Assembly (NCBI RefSeq): GCF_014773265.1
Contig: NZ_JACWMY010000002.1
Coordinates: 124,001 to 188,000 of the forward strand
Length of the DNA: 64,000 nt
Source: Mucilaginibacter pankratovii
Lineage (GTDB): Bacteria > Bacteroidota > Bacteroidia > Sphingobacteriales > Sphingobacteriaceae
Direction: 5' to 3'
In this document: positions 54,415 through 62,084 of the stretch, piece by piece
How the letters are laid out: every line of letters begins with the position of its first letter
How positions within the stretch are numbered: the first letter of the stretch is position 1
Translations under genes and position numbers: made by a program
Notes under the pieces: generated by a model
Seen by the model: the letters and a program-made list of their open reading frames with translations, nothing else
Told to the model about the DNA's origin: nothing
Database searches by the model: none

Positions 54415-54762
54415 TTAATGACAAATTCCTTTTATTAATACTTTCACTTTAACAATGTCATAATGATGTGCTTCCCCATGACGTACAACGGTAGTTGTTA
54501 ACTTTACACTTTTATAACGCATATCTCCATTTAAGCTAAATAGGGCGCTGTTATCATTTCCAAATTCTGTAATTTCCAAAGTACCGATCACCGTGCCGTC
54601 TTCTTTATCAGCATGTAAACTAAGATTAAAATAATGGGTCTGTGAAGGTGCGCCAATTGCATCAAAATTAGCCCATTGTCCATTTAATAACTGGCGATAT
54701 CGTTTTTGCTTATTCTTGTACCAGTTCACCACAAAATAGATTGCTGCTAGTATAGCAGACAA
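54415..54762 (-). CDS. Hypothetical protein with one N-terminal membrane helix
   Basis: 115 residues: helix 'MSAILAAIYFVVNWY' then a basic stretch (KNKQKRYRQ) and a beta-rich domain ('LLNGQWANFDAIG', 'SLHADKEDGTVIGTLEITEF', 'LNGDMRYKSVKLTTTVVRHG'). The domain looks like a small lipocalin-like or SMODS-associated fold, but this is only an impression. An N-terminal anchor with a soluble domain in the cytosol is likely. Confidence 0.5.
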   Translation of the reverse strand: MSAILAAIYFVVNWYKNKQKRYRQLLNGQWANFDAIGAPSQTHYFNLSLHADKEDGTVIGTLEITEFGNDNSALFSLNGDMRYKSVKLTTTVVRHGEAHHYDIVKVKVLIKGICH

Positions 54763-54939
54763 AATAGTAAGTTCAGACCAACATATAATAGCGGCACTAA
54801 AGTGCGGTAGACTTACGAGTTTTCAACAAATGTAAATCATTGTGACACTGTGCATTCGGACATGATCGAATCATGATGCCGTTATGCCTATGTTAGTAAA
54901 ATGAATTCTTGTAAAATTGTCGTCTGGTGTATCTTTACA

Positions 54940-55095
54940 TAACAAAAGCAAAGAAGTTTTACTTCCTTGCTTTGTACTTCAATCGCGCCGATAGAGATGA
55001 AACAGTATCGAGAACTAACTCGGTATTCGACGGTAAAATTCCGTCCGGATGAGCGTAAGAACCCTAAGGTGCCAGCCTTGGGGTTTCTTGTTTAA
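54940..55095 (+). ncRNA. Candidate structured small RNA
   Basis: About 155 nt with four successive stems: AAAGCAAAGAAG / CTTCCTTGCTTT (54945-54956, 54962-54973, one mismatch), ATCGAG / CTCGGT (55007-55024), GACGG / CCGTC (55029-55033, 55041-55045) and AAGAACCCTAAGG / CCTTGGGGTTTCTT (55057-55069, 55076-55089) followed by G and T's, a likely terminator. A Bacteroidota-like promoter (TTG near 54919, TATCTTTA at 54930) is at the right distance upstream. There is no open frame. It matches no RNA family I know. Confidence 0.45.
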
Positions 55096-55219
55096 CAAAT
55101 CTACATTCTATTCCTACTAAATCCAATGGTTTGATTTAATTATTGTCGACCCACCTTGCGGGACTGGTGGTCGTTGCCTTTACGCTATGACTAAGATGGC
55201 GCGCTGTCAATAAAATCAA

Positions 55220-55807
55220 TTATTGTTCCTGCGGATGAAACTGCATCAGTTTCCCATCTTCAGCAATTCGAAAGGTATAGTAGTTACCGTTATAATATGC
55301 TCCTTGGTTATCATACTTATTGTACGGTTTTCCAGCACTTAGCGAAGCTTGTATATCGTCTTTATGCATGTCCAAAACAATTTTTATTATTCGTCTTATG
55401 TCTCCATAGTTATATTGGAAACTTGTTCCTTGCCCCTTTCCGGACGCTTTTATAAAAAACTCTTTGTAATGACGAAGATATATGTGCACAAATCTCTCAA
55501 AATCCCAATACACAGGATATTTCCAAAGCGAACCGATTGCAGCTGGCTCAAATCCCATAACTGTTTTTAATAATTGGTTGTACGCATCCGGTACATCAAT
55601 TTCAAACTGTTCTAAATGTTTAGCCGCTATTCCCAAGTGCTTAAGTACGTAATCCGTTCTTGTTTTGCGACGACTCTTCAATGCGCGCAAAAACAACTCT
55701 CTCACCGTCATATCTCTTTCATTTCGACGGTGGTAATGTCCATGAATGGTGATTGCTGCATCAACATAAAAGTCGCCTGATTGGCTGTCTAATATGTATT
55801 TAGTCAA
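55220..55807 (-). CDS. Hypothetical protein overlapping the truncated integrase
   Basis: 195 residues from a TTG at 55807 that overlaps the integrase stop (TTGA). 'AITIHGHYHRRNERDMTVRE' near the start, a helical middle and 'NYGDIRRIIKIVLDMHKDD' later. No membrane helix or signal. I do not recognise it. Its start lies exactly where the integrase loses its normal C terminus, so the gene may have moved in and cut the integrase. Translational coupling to the integrase is likely. Confidence 0.55.
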   Translation of the reverse strand: MTKYILDSQSGDFYVDAAITIHGHYHRRNERDMTVRELFLRALKSRRKTRTDYVLKHLGIAAKHLEQFEIDVPDAYNQLLKTVMGFEPAAIGSLWKYPVYWDFERFVHIYLRHYKEFFIKASGKGQGTSFQYNYGDIRRIIKIVLDMHKDDIQASLSAGKPYNKYDNQGAYYNGNYYTFRIAEDGKLMQFHPQEQ

Positions 55808-56847
55808 ATCATCTGTTGTAAAAGGTAAACATCTTTAGTTCTTTTGAATACGTCAATCGCGGCAGTGTGGCGAAAGGAGTAAATTGTTTGATTTACGTGA
55901 ACCAATCCCTTGTCAAACATCTTGTTCCAGGCCCTTTTCCACTGCGTATTGAAATAAGCATCGTTAAAAGGCTTAACAGCATGACTAAAGATATTTTGAT
56001 TCTTGTCAAGTAGTGCTAATATTGGGTTTAATTCAAGCTGAACGTAATCGGGAATATAGACGACTCTAACTTTAAGACTTTTATTCTCATCGCCTGAGAG
56101 GTGAATTTTAGAATTGTTATTTCTAAAATGTTGCCTGCTTAACAATCTAACTTCTTCATGTGGGCGGAGCCAACAACTATAAGTAATCAAGCAGCAGAGA
56201 TACATATTGTAATTATTCTCCTTTAAGTAGGTTAAAATTGGTTTTAGCTGTTCCTTATCATACGCTTTATGTAAGCGAGCCTTTACCCTCCTACTCTCCG
56301 TTTTCTTTACCGATGTCAATGTTTGATCTATCATCCTACCGGCAGCGGAAAACAGTACCCCTAAATCTCTCCGTTTGTTCATATAGTACGTTCCTGAAGA
56401 TTTATATTTGGTTAGAAACTTTTCAATTCTTACGGTGGAAATGCTAGCTATATCAGTTTGAAGTTCACTATCAGTTAAAAAGGATATAAAGTCGTTAAAA
56501 ATCAGTCTAAGATTTCGTTTGTACGTTTTACTCAAATCGGATTCAAGTTTCTTATTGAGTGCTTCTCGTAATAGCGCTTCTGTAGGGTTAATAACATCGA
56601 TTGGCTTCTCCAAAGGAATTAACTTAGAAGCTGGGTATGCTTCAGTTTCTAATGCCTTGTGCAATTCGTATCGTAGCCTATCTAAAAGCTTGTTTCTTTC
56701 TGTTATCGTTTCGGCCCTGTTCGGATTTAAAGTAAGGTTTAGGCAATTACCGTTGTACTCTCTTACTCTCTTTTTATTTAGATAAAAAGTTACATAGCTG
56801 CGGGTTTCTAAATCGTTTGATGATACAATTTTAGGTTCTGTAAACAT
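55804..56847 (-). CDS. Tyrosine integrase lacking its C-terminal catalytic tyrosine
   Basis: 347 residues. The arm/core-binding part is at 1-190, box I Arg in 'YSCWLRPHEEVRLL', box II Arg in 'IYSFRHTAAIDVF'. The protein then stops at 'YLLQQMI', where relatives continue with an M-G-H-S block and the nucleophile Tyr about 20 residues on. No such sequence is found in any frame of the next 100 bp. It is therefore likely inactive, unless completed by another protein. It lies 77 bp from attR and points inward, as the integrase of this island should. Confidence 0.75.
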   Translation of the reverse strand: MFTEPKIVSSNDLETRSYVTFYLNKKRVREYNGNCLNLTLNPNRAETITERNKLLDRLRYELHKALETEAYPASKLIPLEKPIDVINPTEALLREALNKKLESDLSKTYKRNLRLIFNDFISFLTDSELQTDIASISTVRIEKFLTKYKSSGTYYMNKRRDLGVLFSAAGRMIDQTLTSVKKTESRRVKARLHKAYDKEQLKPILTYLKENNYNMYLCCLITYSCWLRPHEEVRLLSRQHFRNNNSKIHLSGDENKSLKVRVVYIPDYVQLELNPILALLDKNQNIFSHAVKPFNDAYFNTQWKRAWNKMFDKGLVHVNQTIYSFRHTAAIDVFKRTKDVYLLQQMI

Positions 56848-56865
56848 TGGCGCATAGTTGGCGCA
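56847..56865. promoter_or_regulatory. Right-end doubled TTGGCGCA sites
   Basis: TTGGCGCA at 56847-56854 and 56858-56865, period 11 bp, directly at the integrase start codon. The same pair with the same period is 163 bp inside attL. Probable integrase arm sites and a means of autoregulation. Confidence 0.6.
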
Positions 56866-56924
56866 CTTTATTCTTTTTCGAGGAAAAACAGCCTTTAAAC
56901 ACAGCTTCAGTTATGGTGTGTAAC

Positions 56925-56972
56925 ACTCATAATCTTTTGGTCCCTGGTTCGAGCCCAGGTGGGCGCACAAAA
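56925..56972 (+). repeat. attR: second copy of the 48-bp tRNA-Met 3' end
   Basis: Identical to 43338-43385. Only the 3' part of the tRNA is present; the 5' half needed for a tRNA is absent. Confidence 0.92.
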
Positions 56973-56991
56973 TGAAGTTTAACCGCTTCTT

Positions 56992-57024
56992 AAAACCCTC
57001 TAAATTGCTGATTTAGAGGGTTTT
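56992..57024 (+). terminator. Strong terminator after attR
   Basis: AAAACCCTCTAAAT (56992-57005) pairs perfectly with ATTTAGAGGGTTTT (57011-57024) around TGCTG, continuing into T's. It is either the original terminator of tRNA-Met, or that of a second element. Confidence 0.85.
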
Positions 57025-57281
57025 TTGTTTTATTCCAATCCTTTTCAGTCCTTACGAATGCACACTTTGGAACACCAATCCGGCACCCTGAAATTAGTTT
57101 TTAATTTTAGGCGCATTTATGGGTTAACAGACTGTTAAACAGTTAATTAAGTCTTGAAATATAGATCAAAAAAGACTTAAAAAGACTGCAATTCAAATCT
57201 TTCCTGCGCCCTTTTTGCGCCCTGAAAAATGACGATTTCAGGCGGTAATTAATCATTTATTCATTTAAAAACTGTTAAAAG
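57025..57281. promoter_or_regulatory. Leader of the second integrase with direct repeats
   Basis: TGCGCCCT occurs at 57205-57212 and 57216-57223, period 11 bp, as for TTGGCGCA in the first element. At about 57056-57078 a segment (ACTTTGG, ACACCAA, GGCAC) resembles the sequence inside attL at 43514-43535. Both look like recombination sites of a related element. Confidence 0.5.
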
Positions 57282-58532
57282 ATGAAGACATCGCAGTCAT
57301 TTGGTGTGCATTTCACCATCAAAAAAGAAAAGGCAAAGGATGGCGTGACCAACGTTTACGTGTCCGTAACGATCAACAAAGAGCGTATCCATTTTGCGCT
57401 GAAACACTACGTCAAAGTAGACAACTGGGACAAAGGACGCGGCGGCCTGAAGATCAAGGTTCCCGAAGCCAAAGAGACCAATGCATACCTGGAGCAGGTG
57501 AAATTCACGATCACTACTTATTACCAGCAACTGCAGATCGCCGGCAAAGAAGTAACGCCGCAATTGCTTAAATCCATGTTCCTGGGAGAAGAAATTGAGG
57601 AAACCTATTCCCTCAGCAAACTGATGGATTACCATTATGAGACGGCCTCTGCGGCCCTGACCTGGAGTACGCTTAAACATTACGCCGTTACGCGCCGCTA
57701 CCTGGAGAAATTTCTGAAAGAAAAGCGGAACACGACGGATATCCGGATCAATGATATCGACTATAAGTTCATCATTGATTTTGAGACCTATTTGCGGAAC
57801 CATAAGCCTAAAGACTATCAAAGGCCGATGAATAACAACGGCGTGATGAAACACCTGATCCGTCTCCGTAAAATGACGACCCTGGCGCTGAAGCTGACCT
57901 GGATATCCCGCGATCCTTTCAAGAATTACAAGTTCCGGTACAAAAAGGTCGAGACCGCCTTTCTCAATCAAAAAGAGCTTAATTCCATCCAGGGAAAAGA
58001 TTTTGCAGTCGACCGGCTGAATATAGTACGGGATCTTTTTGTATTCAGCTGCTATACCGGTCTCTCTTATGTAGACCTGATGAATCTGAAAGAGTCCAAT
58101 ATCACGGCCGGCGAAGACGGTGCGCAGTGGATCAAGCTATTCCGCCAGAAAAGCAACGAGCCGACCAACATTCCGATACTTCCTTTCGCACAGCAAATAT
58201 TGGAGCGTTACCGTATTTCCGACCGGGCTGAGATCACCGGCACGCTGTTCCCTAATCTGTCCAATCAAAAAGTGAACAGTTACCTGAAAGAGATCGGCTT
58301 TATGAACGGGATCAAAAAGGTGCTCACTTTCGGGGTTGCGCGTCACACGTTCGCCACCACGGTCACCCTATCCAATAATGTTCCCATTGAAACAGTAAGC
58401 AAGATGATGGGCCATACCAAGATCGCTACCACCCAGATCTATGCCAGAGTACTGCTTAAAAAGATCAGCGACGATATGGGGCAGCTCAAAAAGATCATCG
58501 AGAACAATCAGGTAAATATTGAACAGAAATAA
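57282..58532 (+). CDS. Tyrosine-type recombinase/integrase, second element
   Basis: 416 residues, complete. An N-terminal arm-binding domain ('VHFTIKKEKAKDGVTNVYVS'), a SAM-like core-binding domain (about 110-210), then the catalytic domain: box I 'SCYTGLSYVDLMNL' with Ser at the place of the first Arg, as in CTnDOT-type integrases; box II 'FGVARHTFATTV', with Gly where the first His usually is; and 'MMGHTKIATTQIYARV' with the nucleophile Tyr. The typical Bacteroidota integrase size. It is 310 bp after attR, so it belongs to another element that may use the same tRNA site. Confidence 0.9.
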   Translation: MKTSQSFGVHFTIKKEKAKDGVTNVYVSVTINKERIHFALKHYVKVDNWDKGRGGLKIKVPEAKETNAYLEQVKFTITTYYQQLQIAGKEVTPQLLKSMFLGEEIEETYSLSKLMDYHYETASAALTWSTLKHYAVTRRYLEKFLKEKRNTTDIRINDIDYKFIIDFETYLRNHKPKDYQRPMNNNGVMKHLIRLRKMTTLALKLTWISRDPFKNYKFRYKKVETAFLNQKELNSIQGKDFAVDRLNIVRDLFVFSCYTGLSYVDLMNLKESNITAGEDGAQWIKLFRQKSNEPTNIPILPFAQQILERYRISDRAEITGTLFPNLSNQKVNSYLKEIGFMNGIKKVLTFGVARHTFATTVTLSNNVPIETVSKMMGHTKIATTQIYARVLLKKISDDMGQLKKIIENNQVNIEQK

Positions 58533-58537
58533 TCAAA

Positions 58538-58936
58538 ATGAAGACCATGGCAACTCCAGATAAATTGATAGAATTATTAACCGGCAAAGTTTTCAAAGTA
58601 CGTAACCAAACGGTAGTGTTTGATTTCGATGCTGCCGCATTATATGAGGTGAACATTGCAGTTCTCCACAAAACAGTAACCAGACAATCGAAGCGTTTCC
58701 CGCCTGATTTCATGTTCTGGCTGACGCCCGATGAGTGGCAGGAGGTCGCTGAGCAAATTTCGCCAGGCCTGTCCGCCACAAAGCGGCTGCCGCCCTTAGC
58801 ATTTACCAATAGCGGACTATTCATGCTATCCGGCGTTCTGAAAGGAACAAGGGTTGCACAAGTAAGCGTGCTGATCATTGAATCATTATTTTCTTACAAA
58901 AAAATCATTGATAACGATGAATTTACCACATTATAA
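58538..58936 (+). CDS. ORF6N-domain protein
   Basis: 132 residues. 'VFKVRNQTVVFDFDAAALYEV' and 'SKRFPPDFMFWLTPDEWQEV' are the ORF6N (phage Rha/KilA-N type) DNA-binding domain. Relatives are often longer and carry a second domain; this one ends soon after the domain, so it is a short form. Six bp after the integrase stop. Typical of phage and integrated elements; probably a DNA-binding regulator. Confidence 0.8.
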   Translation: MKTMATPDKLIELLTGKVFKVRNQTVVFDFDAAALYEVNIAVLHKTVTRQSKRFPPDFMFWLTPDEWQEVAEQISPGLSATKRLPPLAFTNSGLFMLSGVLKGTRVAQVSVLIIESLFSYKKIIDNDEFTTL

Positions 58937-59357
58937 TTCTACGACCACTGATTTTAAAGAATATGAATTCTTTAGCGACGGGCCAAAGGGAAGAATAAAA
59001 AAATTAGTGACATTCACCAGGATGCAGGTTTATCCCGTAATGTACAATTTAGCTTTTGGTGATGCAGACCCCGAAACTGGTTTGATGAATGATCTTATAA
59101 CAAGCAATAATGAGGATCGCGATGTTGTTTTAGCAACAGTGGCGAATACGATCATTAAATTTTGTGACCATTATGGCGATCACTTCATATTTGCCAAAGG
59201 TAGTACCCCTACGCGAACGAGGCTGTATCAAATGGGAATTAATAGATTGATAAGTGAAATCGGTAAAAGTTTTGACGTTTATGGCATGATCGGTGATGAA
59301 ATTTATCAATTTCAAACGAATGTGAATTACGATGCATTTTTGGTAAAAAGAAAGTAA
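58917..59357 (+). CDS. DUF6934-like protein, possible toxin-antitoxin partner
   Basis: 146 residues from the ATG at 58917, which overlaps the ORF6N gene by 20 bp; the ATG at 58878 would overlap more. Sequence: 'YEFFSDGPKGRIKKLVTFTR', 'VYNLAFGDAD'-like ('MYNLAFGDADPETGLMNDL'), 'RDVVLATVANTIIKFCDHYG' and 'GSTPTRTRLYQMGINR'. These match a small family common in Bacteroidota next to a ~60-residue gene (I recall DUF6934). No activity is established. Confidence 0.6.
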   Translation: MNLPHYNSTTTDFKEYEFFSDGPKGRIKKLVTFTRMQVYPVMYNLAFGDADPETGLMNDLITSNNEDRDVVLATVANTIIKFCDHYGDHFIFAKGSTPTRTRLYQMGINRLISEIGKSFDVYGMIGDEIYQFQTNVNYDAFLVKRK

Positions 59358-59388
59358 AACAGTAAATTTGATAATCAACGATAAGGAT

Positions 59389-59553
59389 ATGTCAGCGACA
59401 AATAAAGAAAATAACAACATTCGATATGACGGTCATGTCACTGTGGTAAAAGATTTAAAGAGCCATGCTAACGACCCGTTTGTGCTTAAAAAACTGGAGG
59501 AGGCAAACGCCATTATGAGCAAAGTCAAATTTCCGGAAAACTTAAAAAAGTAA
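59389..59553 (+). CDS. Small charged protein, partner of the preceding gene
   Basis: 54 residues from the ATG at 59389: 'MSATNKENNNIRYDGHVTVV' then Lys- and Asp-rich helices. 31 bp after the previous stop. Its size and place recall an antitoxin, but this is inference. It is followed by a hairpin terminator. Confidence 0.55.
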   Translation: MSATNKENNNIRYDGHVTVVKDLKSHANDPFVLKKLEEANAIMSKVKFPENLKK

Positions 59554-59570
59554 GCAAATTAATATAAATA

Positions 59571-59594
59571 AACGGGCTGAATTTACAGCCCGTT
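59571..59594 (+). terminator. Terminator after the small-gene pair
   Basis: AACGGGCTG (59571-59579) pairs with CAGCCCGTT (59586-59594), 6-nt loop. The T run is short. Confidence 0.6.
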
Positions 59595-59893
59595 TATCAT
59601 CCCATAAAAACAACAGTGTCTGTCAAGTTCTGACAGTGAACCTATTTGACTAAATAGAAAGGAACAAAGCCGCTGAAGTGATCCGATCTTACCCACGCTT
59701 AGGCAAAAGTTCACAATATGTGCACTAGTATAGTGCATATTGATAGGGCCTTAAAATGCTAATATGTCCATTTTTAGTAAAAATCTGGACATATATCGAA
59801 AATGTGTCCATTCTATAAATTACGTCGCCGTCTCCTGGCTTTGGTAAAATGAATGCGGGTTATTAAGCTTTGGACATGAAGAAATTGGTTGCT
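59595..59893. other. Gene-free stretch with repeated palindromic words
   Basis: Contains an imperfect palindrome at 59714-59742 (CAATATG..TGCACTA / TAGTGCATATTG), a perfect one ATATGTCCA (59762-59770) / TGGACATAT (59786-59794), and extra TGTCCA (59805-59810) and TGGACAT (59871-59877). Both flanking genes end here, so these are not ordinary promoter sites. Confidence 0.5.
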
Positions 59894-60997
59894 TCAATCA
59901 AAGGACCACCATACCGCTCGTTTAGCGGGATCACCTATAACGTATGGTTCTCCGATAAGCGGAGTATTTACTGCTATGGCCAGTCTTTTCGCGCTCGGTA
60001 GCAACAGATCCACAGGCTGATGCCAGGGGTGATCACTCTCCGCAAATTTGGCCCAATGTACCGGCTGGATCATTCGGGCCCGCAGATCGATTCCGGCCTG
60101 CGCAGTTTGCGCCGGCGACATATGGGTATAAGGCCAGTTTTTACTATACTGACCGCACTCCAAAAATGCCAGGTCAAAGGGGCCGTAACTTTGTCCGATC
60201 TCTTTAAAATGGGGACCATATCCTGTGTCGCCGCTGTAAAAAAGCTTATAATTTTCGGATTGGATAATGTAAGAAGCCCACAACGTTTTATTTTGGGTAA
60301 ACGTACGGTTGCTCCTGTGACGGGCAGGCGATGCGGTAATATGTAAGCCTCCAGGTAAATCTATGGACTGACCCAAGTTAAGTTCAATAATCTTTTTAGG
60401 ATCGAATCCCCAATAGACAAAATGAGAGCTTACCCCCATAGGGACGACAACCGCCTTAACGGCTTTTCTTAGTTTTCTGACCGTTTGATAATCCAGGTGA
60501 TCATAATGGTCATGAGAAATCAGGAGCACATCAATCTGCGGCATATCTTTAGCTTTATAATGATCACTGCCTTCAAAGGCCCCTACGAGAAATGGTACGG
60601 GACCAGCATGACCACTAAAAATCGGATCGATCAATACGTTCCCCTGCCTTGTCTTGACAAGCAGGGACGAATGACCGAACCACACGACCGTAGGCCGCTC
60701 ACCGGACAAGGTTTTCAGATCGGTTTTTACCCAGGGTAATGGAGATGACGGCTTGACTGTGGAAGGGCGATTGAATTTTGAAAAAAAATTATTGCTGCCC
60801 CTTGCTTTTACAGAATCGGTCCGCTCATCTTCACGATTTTGAAATTGTCCGTTCTTATAGTTTGGCTGCGACGCTACCCGGGTTAATTCTGCACCATCCG
60901 GATTTTTGCCGATCGACCTGACTAAGCTGCATCCTGCCGCAACCATGACCAATACGATCGAAACAAGACTGATATAATTAATGCGATTGGATTTCAT
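59894..60997 (-). CDS. Metallo-beta-lactamase-fold lipoprotein (NAPE-PLD/RomA-like)
   Basis: 367 residues. Signal ending 'VMVAAGC' with lipobox Cys near residue 23. The MBL domain has 'VVWFGHSSLLVKT', 'HDHYDHLD' (metal ligands), 'HITASPARHRSNRTF', 'LFYSGDTGYGPHF' (Asp) and 'VHWAKF' (last His). This is the RomA/NAPE-PLD-like group, which hydrolyses phosphodiesters of lipid amides or related substrates. Expected at the outer or inner membrane facing the periplasm. It shares direction with the kinase gene upstream, 24 bp away. Confidence 0.85.
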   Translation of the reverse strand: MKSNRINYISLVSIVLVMVAAGCSLVRSIGKNPDGAELTRVASQPNYKNGQFQNREDERTDSVKARGSNNFFSKFNRPSTVKPSSPLPWVKTDLKTLSGERPTVVWFGHSSLLVKTRQGNVLIDPIFSGHAGPVPFLVGAFEGSDHYKAKDMPQIDVLLISHDHYDHLDYQTVRKLRKAVKAVVVPMGVSSHFVYWGFDPKKIIELNLGQSIDLPGGLHITASPARHRSNRTFTQNKTLWASYIIQSENYKLFYSGDTGYGPHFKEIGQSYGPFDLAFLECGQYSKNWPYTHMSPAQTAQAGIDLRARMIQPVHWAKFAESDHPWHQPVDLLLPSAKRLAIAVNTPLIGEPYVIGDPAKRAVWWSFD

Positions 60998-61021
60998 ATC
61001 CGGAATATAAGCAGGCTAATC

Positions 61022-62074
61022 TTAGCCTAATTTAATGGTCAGGTAAATCGTGAAGGAGTCAACGTCTTCGATGACATTCAATTGATGTTTATCAGGATAT
61101 AATAACTCGAGTCTTCGTTCAATGTTGACCAAGCCCAGGCCACCCGGTTTCGGTTTTGAATGGTTATTAAGCGGCTTTGAATTCACACATTTGAAATGTA
61201 ATTCCTGCTCATATACTGTAAAAAACAAATGCACATATGACCGGTTCTCGGCATCCATATTGTGTTTAACTGCGTTTTCAACAAAAATAATAAATAACAA
61301 TGGTGCTATCTGAATACCGCTCAGGTCGCCGTTCTTGGATATAATACTTTGGAAATTATCCCGCCTGATCTTCTCCAGATTGAGAAAATCCTCTAAAAAG
61401 TGAATGTCTGCGGTCAGCAGCACCGAACCCCTGGTACTGTCATACAGTTGATAACGCAGGAGGTCGCCCAGTTTCATCAGCACCTGTGAGGCTTTTTCCG
61501 GGTCCCTTTTGGTCAGCACGTTGGCATTATTGAGCATATTGAACAAGAAATGCGGCGTGATCTGGTTCTTCAGTTGCTCCAGTTCAGCCTTTGCCGTGAT
61601 CGATTCGAGTTCGCTGATCCGGCGGGAATCGACAATTAATCTTTGGAACAACTTGATGGTCGCGGAGGAAGCAATGAGCATGATCACGACAAAAGCCACG
61701 CTGAAAAGGTTCAGCTGCTGCATTTCGCTTCGTTGCGGCTCATTTAATTTTACTGCCCATATATATTTCAATAAACCCAACAATACCACGATAGTACCGA
61801 TGATCATGGCGATATGAAAACAGTAATTGAGGAACCCGTCCTTAAATAGGTATTTCGGAACCAGGTAGTACATATTGAAATAGAATAAAGATAAGATCAG
61901 CAAGGCCAAAATAATATGGATAACCGCGTTGATCGGCCCGGGAATAGTGTTCTTCCAGGTACTCGCGATCAACAGGAGGATCAACAAGCCATGACGGGCG
62001 ATCCGGTATCTTCCGTTAGTAAAAAAATGCAGAAAGAAATCGCTGAGCGAATCCGTTGACATAAGGGCATTCAT
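61022..62074 (-). CDS. LytS-type sensor histidine kinase
   Basis: 350 residues. Four hydrophobic helices in the first 150 residues, then 'QITPHFLFNMLNNANVL' (phospho-acceptor His), 'FVENAVKHNM' (N box) and 'GGLGLVNIERRLELLYP' (G box). Usually a LytTR regulator is adjacent, but none is in this window. It lies between a lipoprotein gene and a TonB/DUF4249 pair. Confidence 0.85.
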   Translation of the reverse strand: MNALMSTDSLSDFFLHFFTNGRYRIARHGLLILLLIASTWKNTIPGPINAVIHIILALLILSLFYFNMYYLVPKYLFKDGFLNYCFHIAMIIGTIVVLLGLLKYIWAVKLNEPQRSEMQQLNLFSVAFVVIMLIASSATIKLFQRLIVDSRRISELESITAKAELEQLKNQITPHFLFNMLNNANVLTKRDPEKASQVLMKLGDLLRYQLYDSTRGSVLLTADIHFLEDFLNLEKIRRDNFQSIISKNGDLSGIQIAPLLFIIFVENAVKHNMDAENRSYVHLFFTVYEQELHFKCVNSKPLNNHSKPKPGGLGLVNIERRLELLYPDKHQLNVIEDVDSFTIYLTIKLG

Positions 62075-62084
62075 CTTATAAATT

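Larger units (their letters stand above)
43338..56972. mobile_element. tRNA-Met-integrated genomic island carrying an RHS toxin operon
   Basis: Bounded by the exact 48-bp repeats at 43338 and 56925 (period 13,587 bp). Near both ends are doubled TTGGCGCA sites with the same 11-bp period, and a tyrosine integrase gene is beside the right end, pointing inward. Cargo is the RHS operon, four small unknown genes, an IS21 fragment and a candidate RNA. The integrase is cut short before its catalytic Tyr, so self-mobility is doubtful. Confidence 0.88.
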
